DNA from: Polytrichum commune
Taxonomy: Eukaryota > Streptophyta > Polytrichopsida > Polytrichales > Polytrichaceae
NCBI GenBank assembly: GCA_950295325.1
Contig: OX485804.1
Span: forward strand, 21,392,001-21,456,000
Direction: 5' to 3'
Length of the DNA: 64,000 nt
Part shown: positions 11,076 to 21,736 of the stretch, one piece after another
How the letters are laid out: each line of letters opens with the position of its first letter
How positions within the stretch are numbered: the first letter of the stretch is position 1
Translations under genes and position numbers: made by a program
Notes under the pieces: generated by a model
Told to the model about the DNA's origin: nothing
The model's database searches: none
The model's input: the letters and a program-made list of their open reading frames with translations, nothing else

Positions 11076-12904
11076 ATTTTAAATAATGATAAATTTATCA
11101 AATTAGGTACATACTCATATAATTTAAGCATGTATTTGATTTTAATAAATGGATAATATTATTCAATTTTACATTATACCGATGAATTTATTTTATCAAT
11201 TATAAATTTATTTAATAATTAAAATGAATTCTATATCTACATATTCGCAATGTCATAAAGTTCATTATGCAAATGAACTTTGAAGTAACTACAAATATAT
11301 AACTCTGAAATTTCTATATAATTTTAGAGTTCCTTCACATGTATCTTATATATGTGTTTATTACTTAAATATCAACGCATTTTATCCTTAGACTTTAAAT
11401 TTAATAAATAATGACTTTGTACTAGTTCTTACGTCATTCACATGTTTTTTACATACATGTTTAATTCACAAGATAGGTTCGTCGCATAACTTACATATTT
11501 ACATGCTTTGTATATATATACTTTATTTTAAAAAATTATTTTGTACAAGTTCGTATCTAATTCATATGCTTCTCTCATTGATGTCTATTTAAATAACGAT
11601 GAGTCACATATTCATTTCAAATACAATTTTTAAAAACCACTTTGTATATTATTAATAATATTCTTGAATAAATTTAAATTTTAAATTACATTATTTTCTA
11701 ATTCGTCCTTCACATTCATATCTTGTGTATATATGAATAAATTTTCAAAAGTAATAATTTTGTAGTATCCACTGCATCATCCGAATGTCTTGTATATTGT
11801 ATTATATGTCAAATAAGAGTGGATTTGTCATACAGTTTATACATGCACACAATATTTATTTCTATCTCAATTATAAGATACAATGAATTTGTGCTACTTC
11901 CTAAATTGCCCTAATACAAACATATTGATTTTCAAAAAGTAGTCGCAAGATGCAATATTTTACTTTGTTCTTACACATACGTCAATAACAAAGTGTAATG
12001 GTTTGAATGATATTTCAACCAATTTTTTATTACTTAATTTTAATTAATTTTAATTAATGAAAATTATATTGAAAGTTGAATTACTCTAAGTAGAAATAGT
12101 ATAGATATTTTGAATCTTAAATGCATCAACATTTATACAAGTTAAATAAAATAAATCTCAAAAAAACAATTATTGATAGTATGTTTCCTTTGTAGTTTTA
12201 TTTTAAGAAGTTGTACAATATTTGGTATAAGTATTATAATTTTGAACCTTCTTTGTGTGATATTTTCTCTTTTGAAAGATAAATTTGAACATGATCTTGT
12301 ATATAAACCGCCTCTTACATCATTTATGATATTATTGTTACATTGAATTAGGTTTAATAAATGAAGATATATATGACCATGTAAAAAATTTAAAAATTAA
12401 CAATTGATGCCTCCTAGAAATTGGAGATCTCGTGTATTATCTATTATGAATTCAAAAACCACTCTCCTTGTGACTATATACGTGACTCTTCATCATCAGT
12501 ATATTCCTATGTTGTTGCAAAAACAAATTCTCACACTATACAAACTATAGCACAACATGTTCAGAAGACAAATGTGATCTTGCTAAATAAATCAAATTTA
12601 TATACAGATTTTAGTTATTTTAAAGTTTTGTTGTTTTAATTTTTAATTTTTAGTTATTTTAAGGTAATTAAAAATTTTATTGTCTTAAATTTTATTGTTT
12701 TTTATTGTTTATAATTATAATTATAAATTTAATTTAATATACCAATCTACTGGTCCAATTTTACTTCATGATTTAATTTTTTGGGGGTTTAGACATTAGA
12801 TTGGTTTTTTTTAATTATAAATTTATATTAGTTTTTGAATTATAACATTATTTTGTAATGAAGTTCAACTGCCATTCCATGTATAGCCCCCCAAAAAAAT
12901 TCAA
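10276..12904. other. AT-rich intergenic stretch
   Basis: No gene is seen over 2.6 kb. It moves from mixed sequence (10276-10800) to very AT-rich DNA with long A and T runs. It holds one compound microsatellite (11018-11073). Small frames here, such as 12421-12639, are what AT-rich sequence gives by chance. Confidence 0.65.
11018..11073. repeat. Compound (TA)n(TG)n microsatellite
   Basis: About eight TA units (11018-11033) run into about nineteen TG units (11035-11073). Pure dinucleotide array, likely length-variable. Confidence 0.95.
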
Positions 12905-12914
12905 TAAAATAATA

Positions 12915-13178
12915 TTATAATGGCATTTCTCTACCATGGGCCCTTGCCTTTTTCCAACCATAACCACCTTTATTGCCACTCTCACCGCAAAACCCGTTGT
13001 ACCATATCAGTGCATTTATTAGGCCTTACAATATGTATTTTGGGGACTTTGAACTCCATGGTCATTTTGCCATTTTTTTCTTGGTGTAAACTAAAGTGAT
13101 CCCGTGAAGAGTGTAACAACCAGTCAACGCTCTTATAGCACCCTTGAACGAGTTTCAGGTTGACATGGTGTAAACTGG
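12915..13178. mobile_element. Partial copy of the CAGGGCCGG-type transposon (right end only)
   Basis: Matches 14625-14892 over about 265 bp with many substitutions. Shared blocks include GGCCTTACAATATGT, CCATGGTCA.TTTGCCATTTTT and GGTGTAAACTAAAGTG. It ends GTGTAAACTGGCCTTG, the decayed form of the terminal repeat. No left end is found upstream, so this is a truncated copy. Confidence 0.65.
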
Positions 13179-13929
13179 CCTTGACACTAACTCGACTCAT
13201 GCAAATTGATTGCAAAAGATCAAGGCACAAATCTCTATCTCAATTATCCCAACTGTGAGTTGTGTCTCATAAGTTCACCATTGACAATCTAAAGGCGGTT
13301 AGGGATTCATGGTGTCTACATTAACTTATGTGTTGCGAAGGTGAAATTTTAGTAGATTATATTATAACTTATAAATGACAATTTATAGTTTGTTTGACTT
13401 CAAAGGTAGTCTATAAAGACCCAAGATAGTCTATTGGTGTCAAATTAGAATGAATCGGCCCTTCATCTTGTAGGGTTCTTTTTTTTTACTAGAAACCCTT
13501 CATCCACAATGGATGAGTTTACATAGACGCCACGAATCCCAAGCCTCTAAAGGGCTCAATATACGCCCTATATACACATGTGTGTGAATCTTGAACAGGT
13601 CTTAAAAATCAAATTTTATTTATTCATGGGTTTGAAACTTTGTTTAGTACATTCATCTTATCTCATGGAGACAATAATAATAATAATAATAATGAGTAGT
13701 GATGTGGGGGTAGCCTTGGTGACCACCATCCAATCACCTCGGGGGTCCAAACAAACAAACTTAGCACTTAAATTCTTGGAGCTTATTGTATTCATTAGAT
13801 CATCTAAAAACAAAGCTTTCTAGACCTCAATTTATGCTGTACATAATAAAAAAGTTGTAACTTGCTAATGGTTTATTTGATACTAGAATTAGTTTTGAAG
13901 GCCCAAACCAATCTAGTCCAAGTCATTTT
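13179..13929. other. Spacer between transposon copies
   Basis: No gene is seen. Contains an (ATA)7-type run at about 13671-13694. The frame 13578-13823 crosses that run and has no recognisable product. Confidence 0.55.
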
Positions 13930-14892
13930 AGGGCCGGTTTACACTATGGACCATGAAGTCAAACCATGGAAGAGGGCCTTTTTCAATGGTCCGAGTTTAT
14001 GATCCAACTTCCATGGTCCGATTTCTTAAAAAAATTGATTTTGAAAGCCTTGGGCCTCACTAAGTGTAAACCGAATGTGGACCAAGAAGAATGACCATGC
14101 ACCAAAAAAAGAATGTGCTGATTTTTTTAATATATGCCCAAAAAAAGCATTTTTGGAAAAAATTCAAGTTTGCTCATTCTCTTGTCTGCTCTTGGGCTTT
14201 ACTTGTCTTCATTCCTTGTTAAATGTGTCAAAGATATGGCTTGCAAATCTTCTCACAACAATTTTTACAAAAAAAATGAGCGCTTTAATTTGTACATGTT
14301 CAACATAATTTACATGTGACATGTACCTTATATTGTACATTAAGCATTATTTGCAACCTGCTTCACCATGTCTAATCAAGTTCTTGAGTTCTAGATGTCC
14401 TACATTGTTTGATGAAACATGTGGGAGCAAGTTTAAGGGGTAGGGCATGGAAGAAATGATATGTCTCATGGGCTATGATATGATCTAGGCACATAGAGGG
14501 CGGACTTGCTTCTCAAGATTCATTACATCATATAGATGCTGAAAAGTGTGCTTTGTGAGCCTTGCCTAGTGGGAAGAATTGTATATAATGCTCCTAGAAA
14601 TAAAAAATCATCAAAAATAAATAAATTATAACGGCATCTCTCTGCCATGGGCTCCCCTTCCTTTTCCTACCAGACGACCTCTCTTGCCTCTCTCACTGCA
14701 AAACGTGTTGGACCATGCCAATGTATTAATTAGGCCTTACAATATGTCTTTTGGGGACCTCGACCTCCATGGTCACTTTGCCATTTTTTCCTTGGTGTAA
14801 ACTAAAGTGGTCCCGGGATGAGTTTAGCAGCCAATCAACACTCTAGTCTCGCCCTCAGATGACTTCTTGGTCCATAGTGTAAACCGGCCCTG
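13930..14892. mobile_element. DNA transposon with CAGGGCCGGTTTACAC ends, about 962 bp
   Basis: Inverted repeats of about 31 bp: the left begins (T)AGGGCCGGTTTACACTATGG and the right is its complement, ending GTAAACCGGCCCTG at 14892, with a single mismatch in the inner part. The CAGGG start is typical of hAT elements, and GGTCCG-like motifs repeat near the left end. I could not find an 8-bp target duplication, so the superfamily is inferred from the ends only. Frames at 14075-14319 lie inside and are not recognised. The right third is repeated at 12915-13178. Confidence 0.65.
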
Positions 14893-15615
14893 AAATGGAT
14901 TGGCCACAAACTTATAGATGGTCGGGTTTTTATGTTGAATATATTTAATAATACACAAAATTGGATTAAATCCAAGTCCATAATTATAATATGCTAATTT
15001 CTATCATAAGATCCTACGAGAGGTTTGTATAGTAAGATTCTTTGATACAATGTGCAAAATCAATTATGATAATATTATAGTATTTTTTGATTTTATATTC
15101 ACTATTCAACATCTATTTATATAAATTCAACATCTAGTAATAGACGTTTGGTTTTCCCATAATGTTTTAGCATCATAACATTCAAGTAGTCATTAAAGAT
15201 TCACATATCTCCCATAGAATGTGGATTTAGGTGGCTAGGAGTGGGTTGCTTGGATAAATTGTATTATTTATTTGCATATAATGTGAATTTATTAATTTGA
15301 TTTATTTTTATTTTAAAATATATATGTAAGCCAATCTTCTAAGCCATTTTTTCACACCATTAATCCACACAAATTCCAAAAATAATGCGTTAGAAAAATA
15401 ACACTTATCAGATAAATCAGAACTAAATAAATTAAAAAATATCACATTGTGATGAGTCTGAGCTCATACACACACACATATATATTGTAACTAATAAGTT
15501 ATTGAGGGTTAGGGCTAGACACCCACCTCTTTGAGTTGGGCCCGCACCACTATTGCCCCAAATATGTGGGGGTCACATTTCTTTACTAAGACCCTCTTCA
15601 CCTTTAACTTAGTAG
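14893..15615. other. Intergenic DNA with a shared repeat motif
   Basis: No gene is seen. A 27-bp phrase at 15515-15541 (core CACCTCTTTGAGTTGGGCCC) recurs exactly at about 21800 and 39005, which marks an old repeat whose limits I cannot define. Confidence 0.5.
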
Positions 15616-15842
15616 TACACTACTTCGTCTAATTAGTGTGGGTTACCATTTGGAGTTACACATTGCTACAATTTTTTTTACTGAAAGTGTCATTTTTTCC
15701 CCTGATAACATACGTATTTAGTAAACACACCAAAGAATATGATATAACTAATTTGGTGAAAAACAAGATTGTGAATAAAAGGTTATAGCAATGTGTAAGT
15801 TCAAATGGTAGGCCAAACTAATACGACAAAATAGTGTAGTGG
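15616..15842. mobile_element. Fold-back MITE, family M1
   Basis: The left arm reads CACTACTTCGTCTAATTAGT then GTTACCATTTGGAGTTACAC; the right arm is the imperfect complement, ending GACAAAATAGTGTAGTG. About 227 bp, same size and core as other M1 copies. A further decayed M1-like arm lies at about 16003-16080. Confidence 0.75.
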
Positions 15843-17350
15843 TGGGGCGCAACTCAAATAGTTGGATGTATAGATGTGGCTATTAGTGGGAGTTGCTTGC
15901 TTAGCTATGTCCTCAAACCTCCATGTGTGAACCTATTGAACTTTTAATAGCAACAACTGATTGAACTTTCAATAGTAAATTTGAACTCTTGAGTAAGATG
16001 TTGTTGCACTGCGTAACTCCGACTCACAACACGCACTAATTGGGAAGGATGAGTGTATTGTAGTATAAAGATAATAGCATGGTGTAACTTAACTTTGAAG
16101 AGCAAGTGGCTCTAATTAATGAATATTACATAGAGTGTAGATATTCACGTGTTGGCAGTGACCTCGACAGGAGTGTACATGCACACACGAGTGTGGGCTC
16201 TAACGACGCCGGACTTGTCCTTGCAAAGCCGCGTTAGCTTTTTAATGCAGCCAGCATGATAGAGGCGAGGGAGAGCGACCAGTTCAGGTGTGTCCTCAGG
16301 TGTCAGGGCTTTGAAAGGGCCAGAGATATTGTTGAGGAGGAAGGAGGTACTGCGGCACAGTTAAGTTACTACTGGCGCTGCAGATTACAAACAAGTCTCG
16401 GCGTTATAACTTATCACGCCGGAATTTTGACATTCCTCAGGAACATTCACCCTGCAGGAGCCAGGAATGCTTGCTACAGTCTAACCTTGATAATGTCACC
16501 CTTGTTAATAGAACACCTTGATATTGTCACCTAAAAGTTTGAAACCGATTTTCATAGTGTAAAACTCCCTCGTTATTATCCCTATCACCCTTGGTAATGT
16601 CACTATTTTTTTCCAAAATCCGTAGTGTAAATGTGATAATACCAAGTATGGATGGATTGTATGTGATGGTTGGATGGACAAATTGTAGTAGCCAAAAGGG
16701 TCATGCGCCGCCCCTGTGATAAATGCAATGCTATTCTAACAATTCAGCTTGGATGAATGGTGATGGTTTTTGTGAGGCCAAACCCACCACCCTTAAGCGT
16801 CCTAGTCCGGGTGATGGTCTTGAGAATCACATGTAGTGTATGTAGCGTGAAAATTGATCTCTTCACATCCTTAAGCATTCATGTCATTGTGAATCACTTT
16901 GTTTATTAGAAGTAGCCTCTTGGCTCGTGGTCGCGTTGGCCTTTTCTAGGGTCCAAACGGCGGCCTTGGCAACACAAGCTCTCAAGGATATTCCCCTTTG
17001 GCCTTTGATTATCCTTTCCTTCACATTGCCCTTGCTAGAGTCTTCCGCTTTATCCATTTTTTATAAGTGATTGAGTTTTACCAAAAAGGACATAAGTGTT
17101 GAAAAACACTCCCTCAATGGTTAATCACAATTACAATTGCCTTTGAGGCCACACGTGATTCTAGATAAACTAATGCTTTAACTACTTGGCTTGCACTACA
17201 AAGTCTAAACACCTAATGTAATGGTTTCTAGAAATACTAATGTATGGTTATTTAGGACCAGCCTTGACTAGCTTCTCATGTTAATCCGATGTGGTTAGGC
17301 TCCCCAAATAACCGGCCTTTAATGCCTTCTCACATCAATCCCCTTTCGGG

Positions 17351-17775
17351 CAGCTCCAGGGCTTAGCCTCAACCGAAATCACCCCAGTCCCGCAGCTCCA
17401 GGGCTTAGCCTCAACCGAAATCACCCCAGTCCGCAACTCCAGGGCTTAGCCTCAACCGAAATCACCACAGTCCAGTAGCTCCAGGGCTTAGCCTCAACCG
17501 AAATCACCCCAGTCCTGCAGCTCCAGGGCTTAGCCTCAACCGAAACCACCACAGTCCAGCAGCTCCAGGGCTTAGCCTCAACCGAAATCACCCTAGTCCC
17601 GCAGCTCCAGGGCTTAGCCTCAACCGAAATCACCCCAGTCCCGCAGCTCCAGGGCTTAGCCTCAACCGAAACCACCACAGTCCAGCAGCTCCAGGGCTTA
17701 GCCTCAACCGAAATCACCCCAGTCCCGCAACTCCAGGGCTTAGCCTCAACCGAAACCACCACAGTCCAGCAGCTA
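17351..17775. repeat. 42-bp satellite array, ten copies with higher-order order
   Basis: Units start (CAGCTCC or a variant) at 17351, 17393, 17434, 17476, 17518, 17560, 17602, 17644, 17686 and 17728, with a partial at 17770; the period is 42 bp except one 41-bp unit. Two unit types alternate: A ends AAATCACCCCAGTCCCG and B ends AAACCACCACAGTCCAG. The order is AABAB AABAB. Because 42 is a multiple of three, the minus strand stays open (17421-17807) and reads SVEAKPWSCGTGVI again and again; this is a by-product, not a gene I would defend. Confidence 0.95.
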
Positions 17776-18170
17776 GACCTCCTTAGGCTCAACTCAGGCT
17801 CAATCAAGCCGAACTAAAATTCACCATAACCACCTAATCACCTAATTGCTCAAAGGCCCACATGCGAGCCTTTTAGCTACACACTTAAATGTAATCCCCT
17901 CAAGATGCTTAATCGGACAATTGCTAACTCTTTTATTCTTCGGCTAATAAGCTACCTAATTACCTAACATCATTAACTAATCCACACACGTGGCCCCAAG
18001 CTCTAAGAGCTCACCTCCCTTGAGAGGACTTGAGAGAGAGAGCTTAACTAATTAACTTCACTAAAACTAATAACCTACACATGTGGCTCAAGCTCTTAAG
18101 AACTTGCTCCCTTGAGAGCGCTTGATGGAGAGAGAGGTAAATGAGAGAAAAAACACCTTAAGTAGCAAAG

Positions 18171-18215
18171 AGGGAGAGAGGGAGAGAGGGAGAGAGGGAG
18201 AGAGGGAGAGAGAGG
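18171..18215. repeat. (GGGAGAGA)n microsatellite
   Basis: About five and a half tandem copies of an 8-bp purine unit, inside the solo LTR. Confidence 0.9.
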
Positions 18216-18584
18216 TGAGGATAGGGTGAGAGGATTAGCACCTCCAATCACAATCCCTTAACCTTCTCCTCCAAAGTAGGGACTAATCCCCATCCACCAA
18301 GCTTCCTCCTTCCTAAACTAACAAGGTGGATCCAAAAGTGGGCATTTAACCCGCGGAGCTCACCTTGCTTCACCTTACCCCCTACTCACATTATCAAGGC
18401 ATACTCTTATTGAAATCAAACCTTGAAATAATCACACAACACCACCTAATGCCTAAAGTTAAATCCACACCACTCTTCACTCTTTTTATGTTTTGTGAAT
18501 AATCATAACACATCAAAGTCAAACTAAAATTGGTTTCGAAGAGTTAATCACCATATGTGGGCACCATTTTGGGCTCACAGTTTT

Positions 18585-19507
18585 ACACATTGGGTGAAGA
18601 GTAAGAACCAAAGAATGGCATTGAAAGACATAAAGATTTGCATTATTATGGATAATGCAGGAAGCCATGATATTCATGGTGAGGTCAAAAAAGTTATAGA
18701 CGGGTTTAATGCTTTTGTACTCTCCCATATCACTATCTTGTTCCTTCCACCAAATGTGACTTCAGTTGTTCAGCCTTTGGATCAAGGAGTGATTGCAACA
18801 TTCAAAATGTGCTATAAGCGCAAGCTTGTTGCCTGGACTTTGCAACAAATTGATAACAACTCAAATGAAGATTTGGGGAAACTGAATGTTGATCTATTTC
18901 AAGCTATGCTATGGTGTGTGGCGGCATGGCATGAATTAGATGATCAAACCATTAGAAATTGTTGGAGAAAGTCTGCCATATTGCCTACAGAGTGGAATGT
19001 AGATATCAACAATTTTGATGAACGTATGAAGTCCAAAATGTAGGAAGCAGCTTTGGAATTGGGCAATCTCATCGCCGCATTGAATTTGGGTTTGGATGTC
19101 GAAGGCAAGCCTGTAGAAAAGCTTTGTCCTTTGGAGTACATAAACATGGAAGGTGAAGATGATTTTGAGGTGGAATATTCTACTGAGGAGCTTGTGCAAT
19201 TAGTGCAAGATGGCGAACAAGTTCTTGATTCCATGGAAGTAGACCCATTGATTGTTGATAGCAGTGATGATAAGTCTAAAGTAGTGAAGCTAAGCGATGC
19301 ACAAAATATGCTAAAGATGTTTTGAATTTTATGGCTAGCCAAGGTTCTCAGATTTTCAACACTCTAAAGTTGTTAGGAATGGAAAAAATCCATGACAAAC
19401 TCATTAGTATTGGTGTTGCACATTTAACATCAACAAAACAATATGACATTAGAAGATTCTTTGTCTCTAGTGAGAGGTCTTTACCTGATCTCAATGACAC
19501 ATTATGA
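18585..19507 (+). pseudogene. Tigger-1 transposase, C-terminal part (DDE_1 / CENP-B-like family)
   Basis: After the solo LTR the frame resumes at FTHWVKS and gives the second half of a DDE_1-type transposase: CIIMDNAGSHDIHGEV (second catalytic Asp in MDNA), ITILFLPPNVTSVVQPLDQG (third Asp in PLDQG), then CVAAWHELDDQTIRNCW. An in-frame stop at about 19041 follows SKM, and a frameshift near 19320 joins the acidic tail to MASQGSQIF. The N-terminal helix-turn-helix region and first Asp (present in Tigger-2 as FNFDEAG) are lost. In an active element this enzyme would cut and paste DNA at TA sites in the nucleus. This copy cannot. Confidence 0.9.
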
Positions 19508-19874
19508 TGTGCTCTTGTTGTTATTCACAATTATGAATTAGATTTTACATTCAAAAACATTGAAGTCTCGTATTTGTTATTTTCTTTTTTACATTGTAAT
19601 TTTATTTTGATTTTCTACCTATTTTTTTTTATAATATCACATTATGCACAAATCTTCAAAATGTGACATTATCAAATATGTCACACCTTGTTTATATCAC
19701 TCTTTTTGGTGAAACGGATGGTGTGACATTATCAAGGTTAGACTGTAGCTCTGTGTGTGGCTGAGTAACTGAAGTATGTTATATATATGACTGAAGTAAT
19801 TGTTGGGCCTGCTGCATGCATGGCACTGTTTTTGGGCCTGCATATTATTGTATCATAGTCGTATATATGCTATA

Positions 19875-20772
19875 CAATCCACCCTCTATAAGTGTTAACA
19901 ATTGGGAGTGGTAATATTGTTAACACTTATAGAGTGTTAACACTTATAGAAATATAGAGTTTAACAAATCAAAACATAACACGTATAAATGTAACACAAG
20001 TAAAATATTGTTATAATACCAAATGAAGTTCCAAAATACAACTGAGGAGTCTCACTCCTCCATTTCCACTCCTCTAGGATGGAAGAAGGCATCTATAGAG
20101 GTCTGAACTCTGAAGCCTGAACTCTGAAGCCTTCCCCATCTCTACTGTCCTAGATTAAATTGAAAGACAGATGCAAACTAACTCTAAACCACAAGGACAC
20201 AAACCCTATCCACAAAAATAATACAGCACCCTCAAAATTAATCAGACAAAACTCGCCGCCGCTGCCGCGGGAGACTTGGAAGGCAGATTTCGGCCAACCA
20301 TAACTCACTCGTTAGAAGTCGGAATTCGACAAAACTACTACCATTGGAATCGTCTCCTCAATAGCTTTCTAATGGTATGTGATTCGCCCTACAAGTCTGA
20401 AATTCGAAAACAACATTCTTAGAAATTCGAACGCTGGTAGACTGGCTCAACCTGCTAGGGTAAACTGAGTTGACGAGGGAGGGACTTGCAGTCAATATCC
20501 TAAACCCTAATAATTTCTAAATGGGGGGTATGTTACAGTATGTTACAGTATATTACATGTGCTATGTTATAGTATATTGTATTGCATGGTATTATATAGT
20601 ATAATAATAAGTTAACAGATATACAGGGCAAAATTACAAAGAGGGGAGTAGCCAATAAGTTAACACTTAACACTTAACGTTATTGTAGTCTCCCCAAGTA
20701 GGGAGTAGAAAAAATGTTAACACTTATGGAATTTTAACACTTATAGAGGTAACACTTATAGAGGGTGGACTG
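19875..20772. mobile_element. Non-autonomous pogo-type element, 898 bp
   Basis: The ends are inverted repeats CA(A/G)TCCACCCTCTATAAGT, flanked by TA (19873-19874 and 20773-20774). The R units at 23156 and 40362 show the empty site GCTATATATCGC. The motif AACACTTATAGAG, whole or partial, repeats several times within 120 bp of each end, like binding sites for a transposase. The interior (about 20095-20520) is unlike the ends and CpG-containing, with CTCGCCGCCGCTGCCGCGGG near 20250; it may be a captured piece. No transposase frame. Confidence 0.85.
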
Positions 20773-21261
20773 TATATCGCTGCCAGTGGAGGTAATTAAG
20801 CGCCTGGAGTAAGTTACTGTGAGCAACTAGGAGGGCGTGGATTGCTCTGACCATGCATGCATGGTCAATGGTGGGTGCGTACCTAGAAGAACAAGGTCTA
20901 ACTGTGCAGTTAGACATGCAGGGATGGACTAACGGCACTGATTTTGCAGTAATGACTATGCAGTTAAGTTATCTGGGTCAAGAGTAATGACAAAAGACTC
21001 TGAGTTGATATGTAGAGGACGAGCTCGCTCATGAGTTCTTGATTGCTTATCTATCAGCCCATTAACGACTCTGCAACACCATGAATCAGCAGCCGATGAC
21101 TCTGCCAGCCAGCCATGCACACGTACTGCAGTGCAGTCACGGGCAGTACCAGAACTGCAAGAGCAACACTAGTAGGAAACATGGTTCTTTCCCACACAAA
21201 AAGAAGGCATGGTTTTGGCCAATGGATAGAACTAATCCATCATTCATGGTAATATTTCTTC

Positions 21262-21348
21262 ACTTATTTAAATAAGAAGTGTCATCTAAAAAGTTACCAT
21301 AGTGAAATAATATCATATGACATTGAATATCATATTTAGTGTAGTTCT
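21262..21348. mobile_element. Half of an M2-type MITE in copy A
   Basis: Reads AATAAGAAGTGTCATC, then ACCATAGTGAAATAATATCA and finally ATATTTAGTGTAG, matching the right arm of the M2 element at 45751-46126. The same half is in copy B at about 38780-38867, so it predates the duplication. Confidence 0.6.
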
Positions 21349-21416
21349 CTTTTTCTTTCCATCCTAACCACACAAAAAAACTCAAATATCGCAACCAAAT
21401 AAAATAAAAAGGACAT

Positions 21417-21736
21417 TAGAGTTATCCTTTAATTCAAAGGAGTTTGGTAGGGAGTTTCTTACAAAACCTTCCATGTTTGGCAAGCTTGAGGTGCATGCGT
21501 CGGAGGTCGTGTGGAGGTTTGAACCAATAACATTCTATATGAGGGAATTGAGGGTCAAACTCATTTTAGCAACGCATGCGGTGCTAAAATGAGTTTGACC
21601 CTCAATGAACCTATATAGAATGTTATTGGTTCAAACCTCCACACGACCTCCGACGCATGCACCTCAAGCTTGCCAAACATGGAAGGTTTTGTAAGAAACT
21701 CCCTACCAAACTCATTTGAATTAAAGGATAACTCTA
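21417..21736. repeat. 320-bp near-perfect palindrome (fold-back element)
   Basis: Two arms of about 154 bp (21417-21570 and 21583-21736) are inverted copies with only a handful of mismatches, around a 12-nt centre AACGCATGCGGT. The outer ends read TAGAGTTATCC and GGATAACTCTA. Copy B at 38936-38945 has the uninterrupted GGACATTGTGAAG, so this is an insertion with at most a 1-2 bp target duplication. It carries no transposase and no usual MITE terminal signature. A transcript would form one long hairpin. Confidence 0.9.

Larger units (their letters stand above)
16771..18579. mobile_element. Solo LTR, 1809 bp, inside the Tigger-1 transposase
   Basis: Starts TGTGAGGCCAAACC and ends GGTTTTGGGCTCACA-like (complement TGTGAGCCCAAAATGG), so the ends are short inverted repeats of TG...CA type. 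A 5-bp target duplication GTTTT flanks it (16766-16770 and 18580-18584). Tigger-2 keeps the uninterrupted sequence at about 37620-37650 (complement: GGATGAATGGTGATGTTTTT), which fixes both borders. No internal retroelement region remains, so recombination between two LTRs is the simple explanation. It contains a 42-bp satellite and an 8-bp microsatellite. Confidence 0.9.
16477..19745 (+). mobile_element. Tigger-1: pogo/Tigger-like transposon, nested and dead
   Basis: The ends are inverted repeats starting CAGTCTAACCTTGATAATGT, flanked by TA (16475-16476 and 19746-19747). Copy B of the duplication has the empty site with a single TA at about 36349, which proves the insertion and its TA duplication. 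The short motif GATAATGTCAC recurs near both ends. Of 3269 bp, 1809 bp is a solo LTR lodged in the transposase gene. Relative to Tigger-2, sequence coding for the first catalytic Asp is lost; it resumes at about 16731 (CTATTCTAACAATTC). CAGT ends, TA target and the DDD-type transposase place it in the pogo/Tigger group of Tc1/mariner. Confidence 0.92.

Noticed and set aside
17351-17775. CRISPR array
   Set aside because: The 42-bp units are directly adjacent with no spacers, sit inside an LTR, and the surroundings are eukaryotic.
17421-17807. A 128-aa repeat protein on the minus strand
   Set aside because: The frame is open only because the satellite period is a multiple of three; there is no independent coding evidence.
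18555-19043. A separate gene starting at 18555
   Set aside because: The first ten codons come from the end of the solo LTR; the rest is the broken Tigger-1 transposase.
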